A DNA stretch of 64,000 nucleotides from Paramoeba atlantica. Lineage: Eukaryota > Discosea. Every line of letters begins with the position of its first letter. Positions within the stretch are counted from its first letter, which is position 1. Both the position numbers and the translations under genes were made by a program. The notes beneath the pieces are model-generated. The model saw nothing but the letters and a program-made list of their open reading frames with translations, had not been told where the DNA came from and searched no databases. Shown here piece after piece: positions 44,701 through 53,491 of the stretch. Location: the NCBI GenBank assembly GCA_977017575.1, contig CDRNVI010000188.1:1-64000 (forward strand). The letters are read 5' to 3'.

Positions 44701-47700
44701 GACAAAGAGAAGAAGAGGAGAGAAAGAGAAAGAAGAGAAAGGGAGATAAGAGAAAAAGAGAAGAAGGAAAGACAAAGAAGAGAAAAAGAGAAGAGAGAGA
44801 AGAGAGATCATTTTCCGCCTCTTTTTGAAAAAAGAAGAAAAAACAAAAAGAAGAGAGAAAAAAAATGATAAAACAAAACTGCTGTCGATTTGTCAACGGT
44901 TTGATCTAAATGGATATAAAACTTTGCATTTGGCCATCTAACAGAGAGAAAAGAGAATTGTAAGAGAAGAGAAGAGAGAGAAGGAAAGAAAAGAAGAAAA
45001 GAGAGGAAAGAAGAAAGGAAAGAAAAGAAAGAAAAGACAAAAAAGGAAAGAAAGAAAGAATAGACAAAAAAGGAAAGAAAAGAAAGAAAAGGAAAGAAAG
45101 AAAAGAAAAAGAAAAGAAAAGAAAAAAGAAAAAAAAGACAAACACATCAGCAATTGTTTGAACAAAGACTTTCGCAGACTCAACTTCGTAGGTGTAAATT
45201 TCTTCTCCTCCCCAACGAAATAAACTGAATGAGAAAATTGTATCTTCTTTCTAGAGAGAGAAGAGAGAGAAGAGAGAGAAGAGAGAGAAGAGAGAGAAGA
45301 GAGAGAAGAGAGAGAAGAGAGAAGAGAGAAGAGAGAAAAGGGAGGAAAGAGAGAAACAAAAAGAGTCAGAAACAAAAATGAAAATAAAAAAAATAAAAAA
45401 AATAAAAATAAATAAAAAAAATAAAAGTAAATAAAAAACCTCAAGAGAAAGAGGAGGTTCCATTGGAGGAAGAGAAGAAGGAGAAGAAAGACCCTCACTC
45501 TCACAACCAATATCAAAACAATCACTTGAAGAAGAAAAGAGAGAAGAAGAAGAAGAAGAAGAAGAAGAAGGAGAAGGAGATCCCTCTCTTCTTTTCTCTT
45601 TTCCTCTCTCTCTTCCCTTCTCTTTTCCCTTCTCTCTCTCCCTCTCTCCCCCCTTCTCTCTTCTCCGCTTTTCAAGCTCATTTTTCGCACTCTTTTGAAC
45701 TCTCGTTTTCTTTCTTTGATTTGTCGAACCATTTGAACTCTTTTGTTTCTTCAAAGAAGAAGAAGAAGAAGTTTTTTGATTTTCTTCTTCTTTTGAAATT
45801 TGTTCTTTTTGTTGTTTTAAAGATGCTCTGCGACTTTGGATTCGATCTGAGTAATTGTGGCGGCGATTTGTTGAATTGGTTCTCTTTTCTGTTTTAACAA
45901 AGACAATTAAAGAAGAGAATAAAAAAGGGAAGAAAAGAAAGAAGAGAAAGGAGAGAAGAAAAGGGAAAAAAGAAAAGAGAGTTCAAAAACAAAATGAGAG
46001 TAAAAGAAAAAGAAAAAAAGAAGAACCAAAATAGCAAGAATTAAAAAGAAATAAAATAAAAAAAATAAATAAAAACCTATCGAAGAAGAAATTGATTGCT
46101 GTTGTTGTCCTTGGTGATATTGCTGTTGTACTTGATGTTGTAGTTGATGGAGTTGTAGTTGTAGTTGTTGTTCTTGTTGTTGTCCCTGTTGTTGTTCTTG
46201 TTGCTGCTGCTGCTGTTGTTGTTGAAAATGATTGAGTTGTTGTTGTTGTTGTTGTTGAAATTGGAATATATTATAAACAACCTTACTTTCCCCTTTCCTT
46301 TCTAGATTTTCTCTTTCCCTTTTCTCTTGCAAGAGGATTCTTTTCAGAAGAGATCGTCGAGAGATCATCTCAATTGGAATCGAGTATCTTGGATACACAA
46401 CAGGAGAAACAGAAGAAAAAGAAGGAGAAGAAGGAGAAGAAGAGAGAGAGAGAGAAGAAGAAGAAGAAGAAGACTCCGAACTTTTCGCTCTCTTTAACGC
46501 AGGAGACATTCTCCCCTCATCTTCTCCCCACCCCACCCCCTTTCTTGAATCCTCTCCCCTCCTCCTCTTCTTCTCTCCTCTCCTCTCCTCTCCTCTCTTC
46601 CCCTCCCCCCCTCTCCTCCTCCCCCCTCTCTTTCCCCCCTTTCCTTTCTCTCCCTCCTCTCTCTTCTCCATCGCACCAGAAACAATTCTCAAAGCAATTT
46701 TTGCATCCTCATATTCAATCAAACGAACATAATGTCTTTGGAACCATCCTTCTCCTTCTTTTTTTAAGTGATTTACTCTCTTGTTTTCTGGGTTGGGTTG
46801 TTGTTTTGTCCAGAGTTCCCCTAACCTGTGGTAAAAAAGAGAGGAAAAAAGAAAAGAAAAGAAAAGAGAAGAGAGAGAGAGTTAAATTTCAGAGAGAATA
46901 AAAACAAATGAAATAAACAAACAAGAAAAGAGAGAGAGAGAAAGAAAGAAAAAAGAGAAAGACCAAAAATCAGGGTGATCTCCAGAGAGTTTCTTAATTG
47001 CAAGAAAATCATGTTTTCGAAAAGAGAGCTCGTCTTGATATTCTGCTTTAAAATCCCATAACCCAATCGCAAAACATAAATAATCTTCTTTGACAGGAAA
47101 TGATGGGGGAGAGAGAGGAGAAGAGAGAGGAGTAGAGAGAGGGGTTGAGAGAGGAGTTGAGAGAGGGGTTGAGAGGGGAGTAGAGAGAGGAGTAGAGAGA
47201 GGGGAAGAGAGGAGAGGTGAGGGAAGAGAAGGATTTGATGGAGAGGGGATTGGAAAAGGAGAATGGGAGAGAGGGGAAGAGGAAGAAAGAGAGTGAGTGG
47301 ATTGTGAAAGAGATCGAGATTCGAGAGAAGGAGAAAGCGGGAGAGAAGAAGGAGAGGGAGAAAGAGAGCGTGGGTCATCGAAAGAACTTGATTCTGAGAA
47401 ATATTTTAATCGAGAAGAAAAAAATTGAGAAAGAAAAAGAAAGAAAAAAACAAACTTGGAAAAGAAGAAGAAGAAGAAGAAGACTTGATGGTGTTGGGTT
47501 GAATTTCTTTCTCTTCTTTCTCTTTCTCTTTCTCTCCTTCTTTCTCTCCCTCTTTCTCGGTTTCGCGAAGGTCCATTTCCCGTTTTCCCGCCTCTCCCTC
47601 TCTCCCTCTTTCTTGTTGTTCAACCTCTTCCTCCATTACTAAATCTTCTTCATTCTCTTTTTCTTTTTCAATTCCCATCTCTTGTTCTTCTTCTTTCAAT

Positions 47701-47811
47701 TCTTCCATCTCTTCATCTTCTCCCTTTTTTGTTTCTTCTTTTTCTTCTCCATCTCGATTCTCTTCCTCGCTTCTTGAATCATTGAACTTTTCTCTCTCTC
47801 CACTTTCCATG
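41702..47811 (-). CDS. DOT1-type histone methyltransferase with N-terminal SH3 domain and polyQ
   Basis: Minus-strand gene from ATG 47811 to TGA 41702. In order: E/K-rich leader; STPL repeats; an SH3 domain (AIGLWDFKAEYQDELSFRKHD, ending RHYVRLIE) at about 47.1-46.7 kb; R/G/E-rich and Ser-rich stretches; a polyQ tract (about 46.26-46.08 kb); a basic, nuclear-looking region (45.9-45.5 kb); several exons of unassigned sequence; then the DOT1 fold: AYGEALPKF, DVFVDIGSGIGG split by an intron at 42833/42708, IYGLEIRNN, KVFINNLKF and a final FSWTDKELNFYVHKV. These match DOT1 motifs (SAM-binding D-x-GSG-x-G, NN-F). It should methylate H3K79 in the nucleus. A long charged insert lies inside the catalytic domain (about 42.4-42.3 kb). 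Phases I checked between SH3 and DOT1 parts agree with one gene. Confidence 0.78.
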
Positions 47812-47956
47812 ATTGAGCCTCCTTTCTTTCTTCCCCTCAATGAAGGAGACTCGATAAGAAAGAAAGAAGGGACCTTGAGAATTAAAGAGAAAGAGAAGGG
47901 AAAGTTTGTTGAAACGAAAGAGAAAGAGAAAGAAAAGAACAAACTTTTTGGATTTT

Positions 47957-48020
47957 GACTTCAAGAATTTTAGAGTGCTATTTTTTTCTGTTTTTTTCTC
48001 TCTTTTGGTTTTGGGGAAGA
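47957..48020 (+). promoter_or_regulatory. Conserved upstream block of the 155-residue gene family
   Basis: A segment with GACTTCAAGAATTTTAGAG followed by TGCTATTTTTTTCTG, then a T/C-rich run and TTTTGGTTTTGGG just before the ATG. It is present in front of all seven copies (about 48709, 49404, 50095, 51126, 51828 and 52559 in the later ones; the 51126 version is the most diverged). Its position about 20-70 bp before each start suggests a core promoter plus 5' leader, duplicated with the genes. Confidence 0.6.
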
Positions 48021-48485
48021 ATGAGTGGCGAAGAAGAATGGAAAGCAAGAATTTTAGTGAATGAGAATTGGACTTCCCTTGCGAAGGGGTTAAATGGATG
48101 TACTTCGAAAGTGGCCTTCTTAATTCAACAAAAACTTTCTGAAGAAGAACTTGCTCTCCCTTTTGATGGAGCTCTTTATTTCCCTCCAGATGATCTTCGT
48201 TTTTTTCCAACAAAGAGACTTGATGAAGAAGTGGAAAAGTTTGAGAAATTAGTTTCTTTTGTTGGTGGAATTGAAGGAAAATGTTTGGCAATTTGGGCTG
48301 ATAAGAATGATCGGGATATGAAAGATACAATGGTAGAGAAACTTCATTTGAAAGAAAGAAGTTGTGAATGGTATTGGGATTATTTTCGTGATGATGAGAG
48401 GGTTGACGATTTCTACCTTCGAATCGGTAAATTTTTTGAAGAGAATACTCAACAACAATATCAGATTAAACCAGCAAAGAGGTGA
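48021..48485 (+). CDS. Unrecognised ~155-residue family, copy 1
   Basis: Single exon, 154 residues. Recurrent blocks: EEWKARILVN, a variable segment, LSEEELALPFDGALYFP, EVEKFEKLVSFVGGIEGKC, LAIW, DMKDTMVEKL, LKERSCEW, FFEENTQQQ and the basic tail IKPAKR. Acidic overall with a basic end, no signal peptide or membrane segment; a mixed alpha/beta globular protein is likely. I know no family with this pattern. Its start is 209 bp from the divergent DOT1 gene. Confidence 0.8.
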   Translation: MSGEEEWKARILVNENWTSLAKGLNGCTSKVAFLIQQKLSEEELALPFDGALYFPPDDLRFFPTKRLDEEVEKFEKLVSFVGGIEGKCLAIWADKNDRDMKDTMVEKLHLKERSCEWYWDYFRDDERVDDFYLRIGKFFEENTQQQYQIKPAKR

Positions 48486-48604
48486 ATTTTTCTTTCGGAT
48501 TGATCATTGACTTTGAACTGATTCACCATTTTGAATGTCTTTTCTCTTTGTTGTTTTTGTGTTGAGAAAAAGTTTTGCAAATCATTTTCAAACTTTTTGT
48601 TGAA

Positions 48605-48687
48605 AGAGAAAGAGAAAGAGAAAGAGAAAGAGAAAGAGAAAGAGAAAGAGAAAGAGAAAGAGAAAGAGAAAGAGAAAGAGAAAGAGA
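48605..48687. repeat. (GAAAGA)n microsatellite between family copies 1 and 2
   Basis: About fourteen perfect units of a 6-bp GAAAGA repeat. Shorter versions of the same run stand before most other copies, so it is part of the duplicated unit and has expanded here. Confidence 0.95.
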
Positions 48688-48782
48688 AGAACAAACTTTT
48701 TAAATTTTGACTTCAAGAATTTTAGAGTGCTATTTTTTTTCTGTTTTTGTTTTCGTTTTCTCTCTTTTGGTTTTGGGGAAGG

Positions 48783-49250
48783 ATGAGCGATGGTGGTGAA
48801 GAGGAATGGAAGGCAAGAATTCTCGTGAACAAGAATTGGACTTCCCTTGTGAAGAGGTTAAATGAAATTACATCGAAAGTGATCTTCTTCACCCAAGAAA
48901 AACTTTCTGAAGAGCTTGTTCTCCCTTTTGATGGAGCTCTTTATTTCCCTCCAGAGGATCTTAGTACTTTTTCAACAGAGCAACTCAATGAAGAAGTGGA
49001 AACATTTGAGAAATTTGTTTGTTTGGTTGGTGGAATTGAAGGAAAGTGTTTGGTAATTGGGGTTGCAGTGGGTGATCGGGATATGAAAGATACAATCGGA
49101 AAGAAACTTCTTTTGAAAGAAAGAAATTGTGAGTGGTTTTGGGATTATATCGATGATGGTGAGAGGATCGAGGTTGCCTACCTTCGAGTCTGTAAATTTT
49201 TTGAAGAGAATACTCAACAACAATGTCAATTCAAACCAGCAAAAAGGTGA
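48783..49250 (+). CDS. Unrecognised ~155-residue family, copy 2
   Basis: Single exon, 155 residues, starts MSDGGEEEWKARIL. It lacks one Glu of the LSEEEL block and has a diverged middle (LVIGVAVGDRD). Conserved FFEENTQQQ and a final FKPAKR. Intact. Confidence 0.8.
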   Translation: MSDGGEEEWKARILVNKNWTSLVKRLNEITSKVIFFTQEKLSEELVLPFDGALYFPPEDLSTFSTEQLNEEVETFEKFVCLVGGIEGKCLVIGVAVGDRDMKDTIGKKLLLKERNCEWFWDYIDDGERIEVAYLRVCKFFEENTQQQCQFKPAKR

Positions 49251-49477
49251 TTTTTATTGATCATCATTTTGAATGAGATTGATTTTGAACTGATTCACCA
49301 TTTTGAATGTCTTTTCTCTTCTTTGTTTTGTGTTGAGGAAAAGTTTTGAAATTTTTTGTTGAAACGAAAGAAAGAGAAAGAAAAGAACAAACTTTTTGGA
49401 TTTTGACTTCAAGATTTTAGAGTGCTATTTTTTTCTGTTTTTTGTTTTCGTTTTCTCTCTTTTGGTTTTGGGAAAGG

Positions 49478-49950
49478 ATGAGTGATGGTGGTGAAGAGGA
49501 ATGGAAAGCAAGAATTCTCGTGAACAAGAATTGGAGTTACCTTTTGTGAGGAGGTTAAATGATCGTACATTGAAAGTGATCTTCTTCAACCAAGAAAAAC
49601 TTTCTGAAGAAGAACTTGTTCTCCCTTTTGATGGAGCTCTTTATTTCCCTCCGGATGATCTTCGTAATCTTTCAACAGAATAACTCAATGAAAAAGTGGA
49701 AAGATTTGAGAAATTTGTTTCTTTTGTTGGTGGACTTGAAGGAAAATGTTTGGCAATTTGGGCTGATAAGAATGATCGGGATATGAAAGATACAATGGTA
49801 GAGAAACTTCGTTTGAAAGAAAGAAATTGTGAATGGTTTTGGGATTATATTGCTGATGACGAGAGGATTGAGGAGGTCTACCTTCGAATCTGTAAATTTT
49901 TTGAAGAGAACACTCATCAACAATGTCAAATCAAACCAGCAAAAAGGTGA
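49478..49950 (+). pseudogene. Unrecognised ~155-residue family, copy 3, broken
   Basis: Starts normally (MSDGGEEEWKARIL). Two extra T in TTACCTTTTGTGAGG (near 49535; intact copies have TTACCTTGTGAGG) shift the frame and bring a stop. In addition GAATAACTC at about 49678 replaces GAACAACTC or GAGCAACTC of the intact copies and gives a TAA. The downstream half is otherwise well preserved, so the damage is recent. Confidence 0.85.
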
Positions 49951-50157
49951 TTTTTGTTGATCATCATTTTGAATGAGATTGATTTTGAACTGATTCACCA
50001 TTTTGAATGTCTCTTCTCTTCGTTGTTTTGTGTTGAGAAAAAGTTTTGCAAATCATTTTCAAACGAGAAAGAAAAGAACAAACTTTTTTTATTTTGACTT
50101 CAAGAATTTTAGAGTGCTATTTTTTTCTGTTTTTGTCTCTTTTGGTTTTGGGGAAGA

Positions 50158-50628
50158 ATGGGTGATGGTGGTGAAAAATAATGGAAGGCAAGAATTTTAG
50201 TTAACAAGAATTGGAGTTCCCTTGTGAGGGGGTTAAATGATTGTACATCGAAAGTGATCTTCTTAATCCAAGAAAAACTCTCTGAAGAAGAACTTGCTCT
50301 CCCTTTTGATGGAGCTCTTTATTTCCCTCGAACTGGTATTCGTACTTTTTCAACAGAGCAACTCGATGAAGAAGTGGAAAGATTTGAGAAATTTGTTCGT
50401 TTTGTTGGTGGAATTGAAGGAAAGTGTTTGGGGATTTGGGTTGATAAGAATGATCAGGGTATGAAAGATACAATGTTTGAGAAACTTCGTTTGAAAGAAA
50501 GAGGTTGTGAGTGGTGTTGGGGTTATATCAGTGATGGTGAGACGATCAAGGATGTCTACTATCAAATCTGTAAATTTTTTGAAGAGAATATTCACCAACA
50601 ATGTCAAATCAAACCAGCAAAAAGATGA
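50158..50628 (+). pseudogene. Unrecognised ~155-residue family, copy 4, early stop
   Basis: The eighth codon is TAA (GGTGAAAAATAATGG at 50171-50185, where the intact copies have GAAGAGGAATGG). The remaining 148 codons are open to the normal end IKPAKR at 50628. A shorter protein from an internal Met is possible, but the conserved N-terminal block would be lost. Confidence 0.8.
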
Positions 50629-50859
50629 TTTGGATTGATCATCATTTTGAATGAGCTTGATTTTGAACTGATTCACCACCTTGAATGCCTCTTCTCTTGT
50701 TGTTTTTTTTTAAGAAACATTTTGAAATTTTTTGGGTGAAACGAAAGAGAAAGAGAAAGAAAAGAACAATTTTTTGTTTCAATTTTCTTTTTTCCTTTTC
50801 TTTTTCAAGTTATGTGTTTCGTTGAAATGTTGTTGTTCAAAGTTTTTATTTTTGTTTTG

Positions 50860-50905
50860 GCAGAAGAGAGCCAAAAATATCAAACCAGCCAAAAGATCCT
50901 AGAAA
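50860..50905 (+). pseudogene. Isolated tail-like fragment
   Basis: TTGGCAG followed by a reading frame ESQNIKPAKRS and TAG. The first part matches the last exon of the ankyrin gene at 56097 (GCAG, then SKNIKPAR) and the end matches the 155-residue family. No upstream coding sequence joins it. It lies in an enlarged gap (50629-51202) between copies 4 and 5 that otherwise holds only duplicated 3' and 5' flank sequence. Confidence 0.5.
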
Positions 50906-51202
50906 GAGAATAAAACAAAAGAATATCTCTCTCTGAAGAATCATCATTTTGCATGAGCTTGATTTTGAAAACCAATGAATCATTTCGAAGTGTTGAGAAA
51001 AGTTTTCAATTTCTTTTCTTTTTTGTTTGAAAGAAAGAAAGAGAAGAAGGAAAGAGAAGAAGAACAACAGACCTTTTCAACGGAAAGTTTGTTGAAAGAG
51101 AAAGAAAGAACAAACTTTTTAGATTTTAATTCTTTAAATTTTAGAGTGCTATTTTTTCTGTTTTTGTTTTCGTTTTCTCTTCTCTTTTAATTTTGGGGAA
51201 GG

Positions 51203-51670
51203 ATGAATGATGGTGGTGAAGAGGAATGGAAGGCAAGAATTTTAGTGGACGAGAATCTGGATTACCTTGTGAAGAGGTTAAATGAAACTACACCGAAAGT
51301 GATCTTCTTAATCCAAGAAAACCTTTCTGAAGAAGAACTTGTTCTCCCTTTTGATGGAGCTCTTTATTTGCCAAAGGATCTTCGTTTTTTTTCAACAAAG
51401 ATACTTGATGAAGAAGTGGAATCATTTGAGAAATTTGTTTCTTTTGTTGATGGACTTGAAGGAAAGTGTTTGGCAATTTGGGCTGATCAGAGTGATCGGG
51501 CAATGGAAGATACAATGGTAGAGAAACTTCGTTTGAAAGAAAGAAATTGTGAGTGGTGTTGGGATTATCTTCATTTTAACGAGAGGAATGATGCTGTCTA
51601 CCTTCGAATCTGTAAATTTTTTGAAGAGAACACTCAACAACAATGTCAAATCAAACCAGCAAAAAGGTGA
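51203..51670 (+). CDS. Unrecognised ~155-residue family, copy 5
   Basis: Single exon, 155 residues, starts MNDGGEEEWKARIL. One Pro is missing in the ALYLPKDL block. All other family blocks and the IKPAKR end are present. Intact. Confidence 0.8.
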   Translation: MNDGGEEEWKARILVDENLDYLVKRLNETTPKVIFLIQENLSEEELVLPFDGALYLPKDLRFFSTKILDEEVESFEKFVSFVDGLEGKCLAIWADQSDRAMEDTMVEKLRLKERNCEWCWDYLHFNERNDAVYLRICKFFEENTQQQCQIKPAKR

Positions 51671-51905
51671 TTTTTGTTGATCCTCATTTTGAATGAGATT
51701 CACCATTTTGAATATCTTTTTTCTTTGTTGTTTTGTGTTGAGAAAAAGTTTTGCAATTCATTTTGAAACTTTTTGTTGAAACGAAAGAGAAAGAGAAAGA
51801 GAAAGAAAAGAACAAACTTTTTGGATTTTGACTTCAAGATTTTTAGAGTGCTATTTTTTTCTGTTTTTTGTTTTCGTTTTCTCTCTCTTTTGGTTTTGGG
51901 AAAGG

Positions 51906-52403
51906 ATGAGTGATGGTGGTGAAGAGGAATGGAAGGCAAGAATTTTAGTGAACCTCAATTTGAGTTACCTTGTGAAGAAGTTAAATGGAAGTACATCGAA
52001 AGTGGCTTTCTTCATCCAACAAAAACTCTCTGAAGAAGAACTTGTTTTCCCTTTTGATGGAGCTCTTTATTTCCCTGCAGATGATCTTCGTGCTTTTTCA
52101 ACAGAGGAACTCAATGAAGAAGTGGAAAGATTTGAGAAATTTGTTCGTTTTGTTGATGGAATTGAAGGAAAATGTTTGGGAATTTGGGTTGAGGTGGATG
52201 ATCAGGGTATGAAAGATACAATGGTAGAGAAACTTCGTTTGAAAGAAAGAAATTGTGAGTGGTTTTGGGATTATATTGATGATGGTGAGAGGGTCGAGGA
52301 TCTCTACCTTCGAGTCGGTAAATTTTTTGAAGAGAATACTCACCAACAATGTCAAATTAAACCAGCAAAAAAGGTGATTTTTATTGATCATCATTTTGAA
52401 TGA
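51906..52403 (+). CDS. Unrecognised ~155-residue family, copy 6, extended C-terminus
   Basis: Single exon, 165 residues. One extra A in the CCAGCAAAAAAGG run shifts the frame at the end, so the usual PAKR stop is replaced by PAKKVIFIDHHFE. The body is otherwise intact and close to copy 7. Confidence 0.8.
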   Translation: MSDGGEEEWKARILVNLNLSYLVKKLNGSTSKVAFFIQQKLSEEELVFPFDGALYFPADDLRAFSTEELNEEVERFEKFVRFVDGIEGKCLGIWVEVDDQGMKDTMVEKLRLKERNCEWFWDYIDDGERVEDLYLRVGKFFEENTHQQCQIKPAKKVIFIDHHFE

Positions 52404-52635
52404 GATTGATTTTGAACTGATTCACCATTTTGAATGTCTTTTCTCTTCATTGTTTTGTGTTGAGAAAAAGTTTTGCATTTCATTTTCAAATTTTTTGTTG
52501 AAACGAAAGAGAAAGAGAAAGGGGAAGAGAAAGAAAAGAAAACAAACTTTTTGGATTTTGACTTCAAGATTTTTAGAGTGCTATTTTTTTCTGTTTTTTG
52601 TTTTCGTTTTCTCTCTCTTTTGGTTTTGGGAAAGG

Positions 52636-53106
52636 ATGAGTGATGGTGGTGAAGAGGAATGGAAGGCAAGAATTCTTGTGAACAAGAATTGGAGTTACCT
52701 TGTGAGGAGGTTAAATGATCGTACATTGAAAGTGATCTTCTTCAACCAAGAAAAACTTTCTGAAGAAGAACTTGTTCTCCCTTTTGATGGAGCTCTTTAT
52801 TTACCTCCGGATGATCTTAGTAATCTTTCAACAGAAGAACTCGATGAAGAAGTGGAAAGATTTGAGAAATTTGTTTCTTTTGTTGGTGGAATTGAAGGAA
52901 AGTGTTTGGCACTTTGGGTTGAGGTGGATAGTCAGGACATGAAAGATACAATGGTAGAGAAACTTCGTTTGAAAGAAAGAAATTGTGAGTGGTTTTGGGA
53001 TTATGTCGATGAGAGCGATAGGGATGGGGATATCTACCTTCGAATCTGTAAATTTTTTGAAGAGAACGCTCATCAAAGTCAGATTAAACCAGCGAAGAGG
53101 ATGTAA
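52636..53106 (+). CDS. Unrecognised ~155-residue family, copy 7
   Basis: Single exon, 156 residues, starts MSDGGEEEWKARIL, ends IKPAKRM. It is the last copy of the array. Its N-terminal third is nearly identical to copy 3, showing that neighbouring units were exchanged or duplicated in blocks. Confidence 0.8.
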   Translation: MSDGGEEEWKARILVNKNWSYLVRRLNDRTLKVIFFNQEKLSEEELVLPFDGALYLPPDDLSNLSTEELDEEVERFEKFVSFVGGIEGKCLALWVEVDSQDMKDTMVEKLRLKERNCEWFWDYVDESDRDGDIYLRICKFFEENAHQSQIKPAKRM

Positions 53107-53491
53107 TCGAAAATACTTGGGTCTTTTCCTTCAGTGTTGGTTTGCAAAAATCTCTCTTGAAAGATTTGAATCTCCTTTTTTTTTTCTGCTTTTCTTTTCA
53201 AACAACAAAAAGACAAAAAAATCAAGAATATTCGAAAAAAATTGGTTGATTGAATAATTTGTCTTCAAAATTCAATGAAAACTTCAGAAGAGGAAATCAA
53301 ACCTCTTTTATCTAAATAAGAATCAAAAAAGTTTTTCTCTTTTTGTGCCAATTTTCTTGTCTCTTTTTCTCTTTCTCCTCTTTCTCTCTTTTTCTGATCT
53401 CAGAAATCAAGAACTTATTTTCTTCAAAAGATCAAATCTCAACACCTCTCCTCTATCTCTCACCTTCCCCGCACAAAATCAACAAAAGAAG
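53107..53491. other. Gap between the 155-residue array and the ankyrin gene
   Basis: 385 bp of AT-rich sequence with a T/C-rich run at about 53340-53400 just upstream of the ankyrin gene start. I see no gene or repeat copy in it. Confidence 0.5.

Noticed and set aside
48605-48687. Regular repeat array that could look like CRISPR
   Set aside because: The unit is 6 bp with no spacers and the genome is eukaryotic; it is a microsatellite.
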